From Rohdeia mirabilis (GTDB taxonomy: Bacteria > Planctomycetota > UBA1135 > GCA-002686595): a stretch of DNA of 64,000 nucleotides. A model generated the notes under the pieces. It was not told the origin of the DNA. It saw only the letters and a list, made by a program, of their open reading frames with translations, and did not search any database. Location: contig CP036290.1 of the NCBI GenBank assembly GCA_007750655.1, forward strand, positions 124,001 through 188,000. The letters run 5' to 3'. The first letter of the stretch is position 1; each line of letters begins with the position of its first letter. Positions 1 to 11,082 of this stretch are shown here, one piece after another. Position numbers and translations under genes: made by a program.

Positions 1-1419
1 CCAACAGAGGCTGTCTCGAAGACTGGACTAAAGCTCCGTTTCGGGCGAGGAGGCGGAGCCTTCGACCCTGTAGTCGTCATAGCGGATGGAACGAAGTTCT
101 ATTCACTCGACGTTCTCGACGTCGATGGTGATGGAATTCTCGATCTCAGCGGGCGCCCGAGCAAGGGAGGGGTCAGCGACGCGGACAGGGACCTCGCGAT
201 CTTCTTGAAAGGGAACGGCGATGGGACGTTCCAGGCGCCGCTCGTCACCGAGAAGTCGTCAGGCTCCCACCTGTCCATCGTGTCGGTTGACGCGGATGGA
301 GTCCTCGACGCGTTGGTCCTTCGAGATTCGTACCTCGAAGTCCTTCCCGGTAACGGCGATGGGTCGTTCGGCGTCGATAGGCGAGTCGTCAGCGATGGCG
401 AATACAGTGGCTTGATCGCGTACGGGGTCGATCGGACCGGGGATGGACTCACTGACATGATCGTCCAAGCGGGGGCGACCGAGACGCGTCTGCTTGTCTT
501 GGACGGCCATGGATCGTTTGCCGAGATCGGTGTGCTGAGCGTGCCAACGCGCATAAAGGATCCGATCGTAACCGACGTGAATTCTGATCAGCACATCGAC
601 CTGGTCGCCACTCTGCCGTTCAACGACGAGGTCGCTGTATTCCTGGGCGACGGCGCAGGAGGCTTCGACATGCCGTCCACCTTCAGCGTCGTGAACGAGT
701 GGGGGCTCGGCTTCGAGCCCACAGTGCTAGCGTCTGGTGACCTGGACGGCGATGGCTATCAGGATCTCGTGACGGCGAACAGGTCCTCGAGGGATGTCTC
801 GGTGCTGATGGGCCTGGGGGATGGTTCCTTCGCGAGCGCTCGTGGTTTCTCGATCGCGAGCACGTTGTTCAACGGCAACAAGCCTGCCGATATCGCGCTG
901 GCCGACTTCGACCGCGATGGACACCTCGATGTCGTCACGGGGAACGAGATGGAGTTTGCGGTCTTGTTCGGCAATGGAAGCGGTTCCTTCGGGCCGGCCA
1001 TCGAGGCTGCGCCGGCCTCGTTCGCGAACTTCGTAGCGCCACTAGACCTCGACGCCGACGGGTTCGTCGATCTTGTGGGCTGTGTCTATGGGCCCACCGA
1101 AGCTGTCGTCTTCTGCCGCGGCAATGGCGACGGATCGTTCCAGGCTCCTGTTGCGTCACCTGTTTCGAGCATCGAGGGGCCTGTCCTGACGGACTTCGAT
1201 GGCGATGGACGGATCGACTACGTCGTCGGCGGCAACTTCTGGAAGGGTGTCGGTGACGGTACTTTCGAGAGCGTCGGCAGGTTCAGATCGGGCCTCGCGA
1301 GCATGGTGTCACTCGCTATCGACTTCGACGGTGATCTGCTGCCGGACCTCGTCAACGTCGAGAGTGGGGGTGGTGCGGACTCGATCGTCGTACTTCCGAA
1401 TCAGCTCGTAGGGCAATAG
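1..1419 (+). CDS. FG-GAP/VCBS-repeat protein, 5' end outside window
   Basis: The frame is open from base 1 to the TAG at 1417-1419, so this is the C-terminal ~472 residues of a longer secreted protein. Repeated acidic loops of the form D-x-D-x-D-G (VDVDGDG-like near 115-140, LDGDGYQD near 745, FDRDGHLD near 910, LDADGFVD near 1050, FDGDGRID near 1195) each sit next to a VFLGDG- or FGNGSGSF-type beta strand. This is the calcium-binding blade pattern of FG-GAP/VCBS beta-propellers. An internal ATG at 205 is probably not the start because the upstream codons carry the same repeat pattern. Third-position GC is lower than in the ABC genes that follow. Function beyond an extracellular propeller scaffold cannot be stated. 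Confidence 0.85.
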   Translation, partial: PTEAVSKTGLKLRFGRGGGAFDPVVVIADGTKFYSLDVLDVDGDGILDLSGRPSKGGVSDADRDLAIFLKGNGDGTFQAPLVTEKSSGSHLSIVSVDADGVLDALVLRDSYLEVLPGNGDGSFGVDRRVVSDGEYSGLIAYGVDRTGDGLTDMIVQAGATETRLLVLDGHGSFAEIGVLSVPTRIKDPIVTDVNSDQHIDLVATLPFNDEVAVFLGDGAGGFDMPSTFSVVNEWGLGFEPTVLASGDLDGDGYQDLVTANRSSRDVSVLMGLGDGSFASARGFSIASTLFNGNKPADIALADFDRDGHLDVVTGNEMEFAVLFGNGSGSFGPAIEAAPASFANFVAPLDLDADGFVDLVGCVYGPTEAVVFCRGNGDGSFQAPVASPVSSIEGPVLTDFDGDGRIDYVVGGNFWKGVGDGTFESVGRFRSGLASMVSLAIDFDGDLLPDLVNVESGGGADSIVVLPNQLVGQ

Positions 1420-1496
1420 CACCGCAATGATCTTGCTCGGTCGCGGGCTCGTGCCGGACACCGTACCGATCACAGCGTGCTAGGCTCCCGCGCCCC

Positions 1497-2432
1497 ATGC
1501 CCGCCCTCGAGATCCAGTCCCTGCGCAAGCGCTACGGCCGCCACGAAGTGGTGCACGGCGTGTCGCTCGGCGTCGAAGAAGGTGCGGTCTACGGGCTCGT
1601 CGGGCCGAACGGGTCCGGCAAGACGACGACGCTGTCGTGCGCGCTCGGGCTGCTGCGACCGACCTCGGGCACGGTCTCGGTGCTGGGTGAGTCGCCGCGG
1701 CGTCTGCACCGGCTCGGTGGACGGCTGGCGGTCGTGTTCGACACGTCGATCGCGGTGCGCGACCTGACCGTCCGGCAGAACCTGCGCTATCTGGCGCGCC
1801 TGAACGGGAAGCGCGACCTGCGCGACGAGGACGAGCTGCTGGGCCAGGTGGGACTGACCGCTCTGGCCGACGCGCGCGCCTCGAGCCTCTCGCTCGGGCA
1901 ACGCAAGCGCCTCGCCATCGCGGGTGCGCTGCTCGCGCGGCCCGAACTCCTGGTTCTCGACGAACCCCTTTCGGGCCTCGACACCCTCGGCGTACGGCAG
2001 GTCCTGGCGCTCATGCGCGGCCTGCGCGACGAGGGCGTGACGCTGCTCCTGTCGAGCCACCGCCTGCACGAGATGCAGGAGGTCGTGACCCACGTCGGCG
2101 TGCTGCTCGGCGGCGAACTGCGCGTGGACGGGCCGCTCGACGAAGTGCTCGGCCGCGCGACCGGTCGGCACCGCGTGCGCGCCACGCCACTCGAACGCGC
2201 GCGCGAGATCGCTGCGCGCACCGACGGCGTCGAACTGCTCGACAGCGCGCGCACCGACGAGCTGCGACTGCGGCTCGCGCCCGACGGTGCGCCGCGTCTC
2301 GCCCGCGCGCTGGTCGAAGAGGGCTGCGAACTGTTCGCACTCGAACGCGAGGAAGAGAGCCTGCAGACGGTCTTCGAGGGCCTGGTTGACGCGCACGCCG
2401 CGGCGGCCACGAACTTCGAGGCCACGTCGTGA
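1497..2432 (+). CDS. ABC-2 type transporter ATP-binding protein
   Basis: A 311-residue nucleotide-binding subunit that should power export or insertion by the permease encoded immediately downstream. Walker A is GPNGSGKTT (residues 36-44), the ABC signature LSLGQ is at 131-135, Walker B LLVLDEP at 151-157, and the switch histidine is in SSHRLHEM (~188). The Q-loop position reads VVFDTS, so the usual Gln seems to be Asp. The C-terminal ~90 residues form the accessory domain common in ABC-2 exporters of the CcmA/NatA type. The ATG at 1497 follows a non-coding gap. The stop overlaps the permease start (GTGA), so the two are translationally coupled. The substrate is unknown. Confidence 0.93.
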   Translation: MPALEIQSLRKRYGRHEVVHGVSLGVEEGAVYGLVGPNGSGKTTTLSCALGLLRPTSGTVSVLGESPRRLHRLGGRLAVVFDTSIAVRDLTVRQNLRYLARLNGKRDLRDEDELLGQVGLTALADARASSLSLGQRKRLAIAGALLARPELLVLDEPLSGLDTLGVRQVLALMRGLRDEGVTLLLSSHRLHEMQEVVTHVGVLLGGELRVDGPLDEVLGRATGRHRVRATPLERAREIAARTDGVELLDSARTDELRLRLAPDGAPRLARALVEEGCELFALEREEESLQTVFEGLVDAHAAAATNFEATS

Positions 2433-3280
2433 GAGGCACCCTGCTCGTCGCGCGCAGCGAGTGGTACCGCGACGTCCGCGCCCGCTCGACCTGGATCTTG
2501 GCGCTGCTCGTCGCGCTCGTGCCGACGGTGCGCGTCGTCGCCTGGCGCATCGCCGAGGCTCCCGCGCGGCTGCGGATCGCACAGTCCGGCGACGGCGGCG
2601 ACGACCTCGGTGGCACCGGTTGGGCGCCGCTCGTGGAGAGCTGGCGTTTCGGCCTCGTCCTGGGTGCGCTGGCCCTGTTGATCCACTTCGCGCGTGGACT
2701 GGCCGGCGACCGCGACGCCCAGATCGCACGCCTGGCCGTTACGCGCTCGGTGTCGCGCAGTGCGCTCGTCACGGGTCGGGCCCTGCTCGCGCCGATCTAC
2801 GTAGCTGCGGTGGTCGCGCTCACCGGTGTCTCGGCCTGGCTCAGCGTCGGCGCGTCGTACCCCTTCGGCGACCTCGTCGTGGACGGGTACACGCTGGTGA
2901 CGTCGGACGAATTGCGCGCCGAGCTGCAGCGCTCGATCCTGATCACGCTGCCCGCGCTCGTCGCCCTGTGCTGCACGGGTCTGCTCGTCTCCGTCCTCAG
3001 TCGATCGGCCGTGGCGGCGGTCGCTCTGGCGGCGACCGGGTTCCTCGGCTACGACCTGTTCAAGGAGTTGCTCGGCGAGCACGCGCCGCTGGTCTTCGCC
3101 ACCTGGGTGCCGTCGATCTTCGACGCGTCGGCCCTGGGCGAGACGGTGCAGGTGGCGCTGGGCTACTCGGACGCCGGGCTCGCCACCGAGAGCGTGCGGA
3201 TGGCGGCGATCCTGCCCTGGCCCCAGGCCTTGGTGGCGCTCGGACTCGCGGTCTGGATCGCGACGCGGCGGCGGCTGTAG
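2429..3280 (+). CDS. ABC-2 type transporter permease
   Basis: A 283-residue hydrophobic protein starting with GTG inside the stop codon of the ATPase gene. Hydrophobic segments suggest about six membrane helices: near residues 18-36, 70-90, 118-138, 168-190, 193-212 and 260-278. An extended polar loop between the first two helices fits the ABC-2 membrane architecture. A DRDAQIARLAVTRSVSRS stretch after the second segment resembles the cytoplasmic coupling region. It should form the translocation path for the preceding ATPase. The substrate cannot be read from sequence. Confidence 0.85.
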   Translation: MRGTLLVARSEWYRDVRARSTWILALLVALVPTVRVVAWRIAEAPARLRIAQSGDGGDDLGGTGWAPLVESWRFGLVLGALALLIHFARGLAGDRDAQIARLAVTRSVSRSALVTGRALLAPIYVAAVVALTGVSAWLSVGASYPFGDLVVDGYTLVTSDELRAELQRSILITLPALVALCCTGLLVSVLSRSAVAAVALAATGFLGYDLFKELLGEHAPLVFATWVPSIFDASALGETVQVALGYSDAGLATESVRMAAILPWPQALVALGLAVWIATRRRL

Positions 3281-3496
3281 CGACGCGTTCGACGTCCGAG
3301 CGTCGGTGCAGCGAAGTCCACCACGATTCGGGAGACCGCGAGGCGCTGCGCGCGTAGTACCGCCCGCGAGCCGGACCGCGGCGATCGGCCGGTGGCCGCT
3401 ACGATGCGGCGCGGCGACGCCTTCGGACGGTCCTCTCCTCGAAGCTCGACGACCTCGAACCGCGCGCGTCCCTGCGCGCGGCGACCCGACTCCCCC

Positions 3497-4408
3497 ATGA
3501 CGACCCTTCGATCCTCGCTCGCACTCCTGGCCGTCGTTCTCCTGGCCAGTTGCCGGTCGGTCGCGGTGCCGATCCCCGACCCGCCGCCCGAGGCCGCCGA
3601 GTGGGAGCGCGCGGACGCCCAGGTCGCCGGCGCCTACCTGGGACTGCGAACGAGCGAGAACGACAGCGGGCGTCTCGACGATCTCTCGTTCGATCCGGGC
3701 GTGCGGGTGGATCGCGTCGACCCGAGCTCTCCGGCCGACGTGGGCGGACTGCGCCCGGGCGACATCGTCCTGAGCTGGGACGGTGCGGAGCTCTTCGCGC
3801 CGGAGTCGCTCGAGGTGCTCGAACGAGCGGGCGCGGGCGGTCAGGTCGTACAGCTCGAGGTGCGCCGCGACGACACGATCTTCGAGGTCCCGGTCACTCT
3901 GCGCGCCGTCGCGGCCGGGAGCGCCGGCGAGGTCCGCGTGGTCGCGCGCGTCGATCCGGTGCGTTCGCGCGCGCGCTGGTGGACGGCGCCGGACGGTGCA
4001 CGACTGGTGGCCAGCGACGTCGGTGGACCGTTCCCGGCCGGCGGCGTCCCCGTCGGAGCCGTGGTGCACGAGGTGGACGGCGAACCCGTGCTCTCGGCGC
4101 GCGGCCTGATCCGGCGGATGCTCGCGCTCGAGCCCGGCGCGACGCTGCGCGTGACGTGGAGCGCCGGTGGTGGCGAACGTTCGGTGTCGAAGGTCGACCT
4201 CTACGACGCGCCGCGGATCACGACCGGCTTCGGTCTGCCGATCCTCGCGCACTACGACCACGATCCGGACGCGCGGACGACGAGCTTCGTCCTGCTCGAC
4301 CTGTACGTCATCAGTCTGCTGCGCTTCACGCGCGACGGAGAAGAGCGCGAGTGGCGCGTATTGCGCTGGTTCCGCACCTCGTCCGGCGTCGGGGAGCTGA
4401 GCGAATGA
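3497..4408 (+). CDS. PDZ-domain lipoprotein
   Basis: A 303-residue lipoprotein. The ATG at 3497 is chosen over upstream in-frame starts because it directly precedes a type II signal peptide with lipobox LLASC (Cys19). Residues ~60-130 form a PDZ domain with the characteristic SPADVGGLRPGDIVLSWDG loop, and a second PDZ-like segment may lie near 180-225 (GGVPVGAVVHEVDGEPV). No protease triad is evident, so it is more likely a periplasmic scaffold or peptide-binding protein. The last codons overlap the next start (ATGA), making it the first gene of a three-gene operon with two VCBS proteins. Confidence 0.82.
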   Translation: MTTLRSSLALLAVVLLASCRSVAVPIPDPPPEAAEWERADAQVAGAYLGLRTSENDSGRLDDLSFDPGVRVDRVDPSSPADVGGLRPGDIVLSWDGAELFAPESLEVLERAGAGGQVVQLEVRRDDTIFEVPVTLRAVAAGSAGEVRVVARVDPVRSRARWWTAPDGARLVASDVGGPFPAGGVPVGAVVHEVDGEPVLSARGLIRRMLALEPGATLRVTWSAGGGERSVSKVDLYDAPRITTGFGLPILAHYDHDPDARTTSFVLLDLYVISLLRFTRDGEEREWRVLRWFRTSSGVGELSE

Positions 4409-6000
4409 TCGCGAACCTCTTCGCCGTACTCGCGGGCCTCGGCGCCGCACCGTCGAACCACCCGCCGGCGGCCGACGCCACCTACGTGGACGCCTCGATG
4501 ACCTTCGAGGGCGAGCTGTTGGGCGTGGAGTTCGTCGAGCTCGATCCCGCCGCGGGGCGCGAGCTCGTGACGGTGCGCCTGCGTGACGACGGGCGCCGCC
4601 AGCTGCGCGTCCACGTGCAGGACGGACGCGGCTATCGAGCCGAACCGCTGCACGAGGTCGACATCCTCGAGGACGTCATCGCGTACGGATTCGCGGACGT
4701 GCGCGCCGAGGCCGGACGCGAGCTGATCCTGGTGACGCGCACCGGCGCGTGGTCGTACTCGCTCACGAAGCGCGGCTATCGCGGCAACATCGAACGGCTC
4801 GTGGACGCGCCGCTCCTGCTCGACGTGCCGAGCCCGCGCGCGCTGCCCTTCTGGCCGTACGTGCTCGAAGCGCCCGGCGGTGATCGTCTGCTGTTGCCCG
4901 AGCGCGAGGGGTTCGCGGTCTACGGTCCGCGCGCCGCGACCGGCGACGACGAGGACGGGGCGGCCTACGAACGCATTGCGCGCTTCGCGGCTTTCGAGGT
5001 CCCGGAAGCGGCCGGCGGTGCGGCGACGCGCGACCGCCGCGGTTCGGCCGGCGCGGACGAGGAGGGCGTCGCGTTCGTGCTGCTCGGTGGCGCGCGCGGC
5101 CCGTTGCTCCCCGAGTTCGAGGGCGGCGGAAGCCTGTTGTCCGACACGAAGGGCTATGCGGCGCCGGCGCTCGCCGACGTGAACGGCGACGGGGCGGCGG
5201 ATCTGGTGCTCCTGACCGAAGGCGGCCTCCAGGTCCACCTGTCGCGCGCCGGGCGTTTCACCGCGCAACCCGATCGCGTCGAGGCCTTTCCCGACTACCT
5301 GAGCGGTTCCGAGGAGGAGCAGTCGCCGCGCCTACGACTCGTGGACCTCGACGGCGACGGCGACCCGGACGTGCTGGCCACGATCGAGCGCGAGGCCGAC
5401 GGGTTCGCGGACTCGGACGTGCGCGTCCTGCTCCTGATCAACGACGGCCGCCGATTGCTGCCCGAGAAGCCGAACCAGGTGATGCGCTTCGAGACGGCGT
5501 CGCTGCGGATCGACGTGGTGGACGCGAACGCCGACGGTCGCCCCGACCTGTCGATGCGCAAGTTCAACCTGCCGACGCTCATGGACGCGGTGACGGGGCT
5601 CGAGTTCTCGCTGACCTATCTCGTCTACTTCGGCGAGAAGGCGCGCGACCGCGTGGTGGCGCGCAAACCGGCGCTCAAGCAGACGCAGACGTTCGACGAG
5701 AACGGCGTCGCCGAGGTCATCAAGTTCCGCCGCTTCGAACTCGACTGCAGCGGCGACGGACGCCCGGATCTGGTCGAGATCGACCTCTCCGGGCGCATCG
5801 CGATCCGCCGGCTCGTGTTCGACAGCGGCTTCTTCAGCGGCGACACCTGGGAACTCGAGCGCGATCCCTGGAAGCGTTTCGACACGCGCGGCGACGTGCG
5901 GCAGCTCGACGTGCTCGATCTCAACGGCGACGGCCTGGCCGACATCGCCAGCCGCAGCGACGACGCATTGACCCTGTTCATGTCGCGGAGGACGCGCTGA
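4405..6000 (+). CDS. Secreted FG-GAP/VCBS-repeat protein
   Basis: A 531-residue protein beginning at the ATG that overlaps the PDZ lipoprotein stop codon. It has a short N-terminal signal-like segment (MIANLFAVLAGLGAAP). Acidic calcium-loop motifs include LADVNGDGAADLV, LVDLDGDGDPDVL, VVDANADGRPDL, DCSGDGRPDL and VLDLNGDGLADI, spread mainly through residues ~255-520 and typical of VCBS propeller blades. The first ~220 residues have beta-rich sequence without the acidic loops. The stop TGA shares its A with the next gene's ATG, so expression is coupled to both neighbours. Ligand and role are unknown. Confidence 0.85.
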   Translation: MIANLFAVLAGLGAAPSNHPPAADATYVDASMTFEGELLGVEFVELDPAAGRELVTVRLRDDGRRQLRVHVQDGRGYRAEPLHEVDILEDVIAYGFADVRAEAGRELILVTRTGAWSYSLTKRGYRGNIERLVDAPLLLDVPSPRALPFWPYVLEAPGGDRLLLPEREGFAVYGPRAATGDDEDGAAYERIARFAAFEVPEAAGGAATRDRRGSAGADEEGVAFVLLGGARGPLLPEFEGGGSLLSDTKGYAAPALADVNGDGAADLVLLTEGGLQVHLSRAGRFTAQPDRVEAFPDYLSGSEEEQSPRLRLVDLDGDGDPDVLATIEREADGFADSDVRVLLLINDGRRLLPEKPNQVMRFETASLRIDVVDANADGRPDLSMRKFNLPTLMDAVTGLEFSLTYLVYFGEKARDRVVARKPALKQTQTFDENGVAEVIKFRRFELDCSGDGRPDLVEIDLSGRIAIRRLVFDSGFFSGDTWELERDPWKRFDTRGDVRQLDVLDLNGDGLADIASRSDDALTLFMSRRTR

Positions 6001-7721
6001 TGGTGACTCTCTTCTGTGCGCTCGCGCTGCTGGCTCCGACCTGTGTCCAGGGGGCGCCGGCGGCTGCCGCGACGGCGGATCCGCCGAAGGCCGCGACCCA
6101 CGGCTCGACCGTGATCGAACTCGAGGACGACGCCACTCGCGTCGCGCTGCGCGACCTCGACGGGGACGGGCGGCGCGACGTCGTGCTCGTCGGTCCCGCT
6201 GGCGTGCGCGTCCGCATCCAGGACGCGGACGGCACGTTCGGACCCGAGCGGGGCACGGCGGACGGCGCGGAGCTGTTCCGTTGGCCCGGCGACCACCTGG
6301 CCTGGTGCCTCGCGGATCTCGACGGCGACGGCGCGATCGAACTGGTCGTGCTCGGCGGCGACGGCGTCGTCTCCGTCCACCCCGCGGGCGCGGACGGCGT
6401 CGCCGAGAGCCGCGTGGTGCTCGAGAGCCAGTGCTACCTGCCCCACGGACTGACGCGCATGGGCTTCGCGCGCGACGTGAACGTGGACGGGCGCGTCGAT
6501 CTCGTGCTGCCCGGGGCCGGCGAGTATCGCATCCACCTGCGCGGCGAGGACGGGACCTACGCCGACGCGATCCGCATCGCGTTCGACGTGAACGTGCGCT
6601 ACGAGGTCGGCGATCCGACGTCGCTCGACTCCAGCTTCGGCCAGACGGTGCGCGTGCCGTGGTTCGGCATCGAGGACGTGGACGGCGACGGACTCGAGGA
6701 CCTGGTCGCGCGCACGGCGGATCGGGTCGACTTCTACCTCGCGCGGCCCGAACTGCCAGCGGCGCCCACCTGGTCGCTGGACCTCGAGAAGCTGCGCCGC
6801 GAACTTCCCGAGCGCGGCGACATCGACTTCGACAACCTGCTCGCGAACATCGAGCCGGGCGTCGAATACACCCTGGCCGAGCTCGACGGCGTGGCGCCGC
6901 GCGACCTCGTCCTGCAGATGGCGGGCACGGTGAAGGTCTATCTCGGCGGTTCGGTGCGCGGGGTCGACGGCGATCCCGACCAGGTGCTGCGGATCTCGGG
7001 CAATCTGCTCGACGTGCTGGTTCGCGACACGGACGGCGACGGCGTCTCCGACCTCCAGATGCTGCGCGGCGACAAGGTCTCGCTCGGTCGCGTGCTGCGT
7101 TGGCTGATCCTGCCGGGCACGCTCGACTTCGAGCTCTTCACCTACCGCAACGAGGGCGGAGCGTTCAGCCGCAAGCCGACGCGGCGCAACACGGTGTCGT
7201 TGAAGATCCCGCGGCTCCTGTCGTTGATCGAGCAGGTCGAAGAGGTCGAGGACGAGGTCGAACGCCAGCAGTCGGTCCCCGCGCGCCGCATCCGCCTCGC
7301 ACCGGGCGCGGCGGACGCCCCCGCGCTGGACGTCGTCGACGTGCGGCCGGGGCAGCTCGATTTCTTCGCCGCCTGCGCGCCGCCGCTCGAGGACGACGTG
7401 TTGCGCGCGTTCCGCGACGGCGACGTCCAGCGGGGGTTCCAGGACCTGGTGCTCGACGACCTCGATCGCATGGGCGACGGCGAGACGAAGGTGATCGACG
7501 TCGGCGACCTCGACACCTGGACCTACTCACCGGGCGCGGCGCTGCGCGAGTCGCACAAGGGTCGCGAGCCCGTCTCGAGCGTTCCCACCGTCTTCGAGGG
7601 CGACGAGGAACCGGCCATCGTCGTCAGCGACCTGGACGGTGACGGCGGCGGCGACGTGGTGCTGTGGCGCGCCCGCGAAGGCGGCGGACACACGCTGCAG
7701 CTGATCGTCCTGCGCAACTGA
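6000..7721 (+). CDS. Secreted FG-GAP/VCBS-repeat protein
   Basis: A 573-residue protein whose ATG overlaps the preceding stop by one base. A signal peptide is visible (VTLFCALALLAPTCVQGAPA). Calcium-loop repeats include LRDLDGDGRRDVV, LADLDGDGAIELV, DVNVDGRVDLV, IEDVDGDGLEDLV, VRDTDGDGVSDL and VSDLDGDGGGDVV. It is a paralogue of the preceding gene in architecture, and the two plus the PDZ lipoprotein probably function together at the cell envelope. A Glu/Val-rich stretch near 410-425 interrupts the repeats. No enzymatic motif was recognised. Confidence 0.85.
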   Translation: MVTLFCALALLAPTCVQGAPAAAATADPPKAATHGSTVIELEDDATRVALRDLDGDGRRDVVLVGPAGVRVRIQDADGTFGPERGTADGAELFRWPGDHLAWCLADLDGDGAIELVVLGGDGVVSVHPAGADGVAESRVVLESQCYLPHGLTRMGFARDVNVDGRVDLVLPGAGEYRIHLRGEDGTYADAIRIAFDVNVRYEVGDPTSLDSSFGQTVRVPWFGIEDVDGDGLEDLVARTADRVDFYLARPELPAAPTWSLDLEKLRRELPERGDIDFDNLLANIEPGVEYTLAELDGVAPRDLVLQMAGTVKVYLGGSVRGVDGDPDQVLRISGNLLDVLVRDTDGDGVSDLQMLRGDKVSLGRVLRWLILPGTLDFELFTYRNEGGAFSRKPTRRNTVSLKIPRLLSLIEQVEEVEDEVERQQSVPARRIRLAPGAADAPALDVVDVRPGQLDFFAACAPPLEDDVLRAFRDGDVQRGFQDLVLDDLDRMGDGETKVIDVGDLDTWTYSPGAALRESHKGREPVSSVPTVFEGDEEPAIVVSDLDGDGGGDVVLWRAREGGGHTLQLIVLRN

Positions 7722-7755
7722 CCGGTCCGGGCCGAGCGCTGGGTCCTGGACCGGT
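7721..7755 (+). terminator. Inverted repeat after the VCBS operon
   Basis: The arms accggtcc (7721-7728) and ggaccggt (7748-7755) are exact complements around a 19-nt loop and begin at the last base of the stop codon of the upstream gene. No T-tract follows, so intrinsic termination is only a suggestion. Confidence 0.35.
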
Positions 7756-7870
7756 TCGGTCGATCCCCGTTCGCCGCGAAACTCGGCCACGGGGGGCGCC
7801 AGCGGGTCGCGCGGCCGCTAGTGTGCTCGGCCCGCGCGTCGGCCCAGCCCCCCCGCCGACGCCGGCCCCC

Positions 7871-9496
<1,626 letters not shown>

Positions 9497-9517
9497 GCTC
9501 GCTCCGCCGACGTCGCT

Positions 9518-10837
9518 TCAGTCCGGATCGGAGCCGTCGTCGGCCGCGGCGCGCGGTCCGCGCTCGTTCCGACCGAAACCCCGCAGAACGGGCACGTGGG
9601 CCAGCATCGCGGTGTCGCTCGCGTGGTGGTCGCTCGGCGGCAGCGAACTCAGGAAGCTCGTGTACGCCAGGAACGTGACCAGGTAGCGGTGGTCGCTCGC
9701 CCACGGCGGCAGGTACAGCGGCGGGCGACACAGCCCGAGCTCGGCGAGCCGCGCGAGGGCCGGGATGTCGTCGACGTCGAGCTTGCCGCAGAAGAGCAGC
9801 TGCAGGCCGTCGGTGCGCCCGAGCGAGACCACGGAGCGCAGGAAGTCGGACACGCGCAGGAACCCGTCGAGGTAGACCGAGTCCTTGGTGAAGGGCGCGC
9901 CGCCGGTGAGGACGCCGCCGCGGAAGACGCGCCGGGTGCTCTCGAAGGCTTGGCTCTCGCTCGCCGCGCGTTCGCGGTAGTAGCGGTAGACCTGGAGGAA
10001 GTCGGCGCCCTCGATCGCCATCTGGATCGCGAGCACGCGGTCGGCGAGGCGGCGCGTGCGGTCGGGATCGAGCGTGCCCGTGATGAACTCGGCGAAGACG
10101 GCGAGACCTTCCTGGGTCCGCGTCGTGCCCGCGTGCGACGCACCGAGGATCGGAACGGCGTCCTGGTGACCGCCGTTGAGCGACGTGCAGACGTGGACGT
10201 AGGCCTCGTGCTGGACGAGCTGTTCCACGTCGCGGTCGGTGAAGCAGGCGTCGCGGCGGATCTGGACGCGACGCGGACCGGCAAGAGCGTTCGCGGAAAG
10301 GTGGTCGACGACGAGCACCTCGGGGGCGTCCGTGCCGAAGAGCGTGTCGCAGGCCTCGCGCATGCGCACCGCCACGGCGTCGGCGAGGTGGCACGCGGCC
10401 GGTGGCGCGCCCAGATCCACGTGCGACACTTCGGCGAAGACGCGGTCGAACGTGCGCGCCAGCTCGATCGGACTGCCGCCCGCGTGCGGCGTCGTCGGCA
10501 GGCCGTAGAGGCGCGCGCCGTACTCGAGGAAGGCCGGCTTCTCCACCGAGGCGAGCAGGTCCGCGGAGGTGGCGATCGCGTCGGCGGTGCGTCCGAGCCA
10601 GGCGTCGATCACCGGCTCGAAGTCGATCAGCGCGCGCGCCTCCGCGAGCTGGGCGTGGACCGGCGCGGCGTCGAAGCTCGGGTAGCTGACGCGCGGCAGT
10701 TCGCGTGCGCCGTCCGCGAAGAAGCGCTCCTTGACCTCCGGCGACCACGCGATCGAACGCAGGATGCGGACCTTCGACTCGGCGAGGCGCAGGAGGCTCG
10801 TGGCGCGGGTGAGGCGCTCGGTGGAGAGGGTGGGCAC
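9518..10837 (-). CDS. QEGLA-motif (DUF1704/MATCAP-like) metalloprotease family protein
   Basis: About 439 residues from a GTG at 10837. The frame is open further upstream, but that sequence is basic and repetitive and lacks family similarity. The gene contains QHEAYVH, an HExxxH zinc-peptidase motif, followed downstream by TRTQEGLAVFAEF, the defining QEGLA signature whose Glu should be the third metal ligand. Eukaryotic relatives (MATCAP) remove C-terminal tyrosine from tubulin, while bacterial members were named from flavohemoglobin expression effects. The substrate here is unknown. It converges on prfC and diverges from the large VCBS gene. Confidence 0.82.
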   Translation of the reverse strand: MPTLSTERLTRATSLLRLAESKVRILRSIAWSPEVKERFFADGARELPRVSYPSFDAAPVHAQLAEARALIDFEPVIDAWLGRTADAIATSADLLASVEKPAFLEYGARLYGLPTTPHAGGSPIELARTFDRVFAEVSHVDLGAPPAACHLADAVAVRMREACDTLFGTDAPEVLVVDHLSANALAGPRRVQIRRDACFTDRDVEQLVQHEAYVHVCTSLNGGHQDAVPILGASHAGTTRTQEGLAVFAEFITGTLDPDRTRRLADRVLAIQMAIEGADFLQVYRYYRERAASESQAFESTRRVFRGGVLTGGAPFTKDSVYLDGFLRVSDFLRSVVSLGRTDGLQLLFCGKLDVDDIPALARLAELGLCRPPLYLPPWASDHRYLVTFLAYTSFLSSLPPSDHHASDTAMLAHVPVLRGFGRNERGPRAAADDGSDPD

Positions 10838-11082
10838 GTGGGAGCGGGAGGTTCGAAGGCGGAAGAGGATGCCGATCGGAGCGGCGCCTGTCGCGTTCTG
10901 ATCGACGCGCCGTGCCAATGCCCTGCAGGGCTGGCGCGCGATTCGCAGTCGTCGTGGCCGATGAGGACGAGAGCGAGAGCCTCGGCGCTCGAGAGTCCCG
11001 AGGGCGCCATGACGGTCGACTCCGCGTCGATCCCTCGGGTGCCGTAGCCTCTGTGGGGCCCTTCGCCCCGGACCCCCCACGA

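Noticed and set aside
1787..4450. An 887-codon open frame on the minus strand across the ABC genes
   Set aside because: High-GC antisense artefact; the plus-strand genes have complete domain signatures and overlapping starts.
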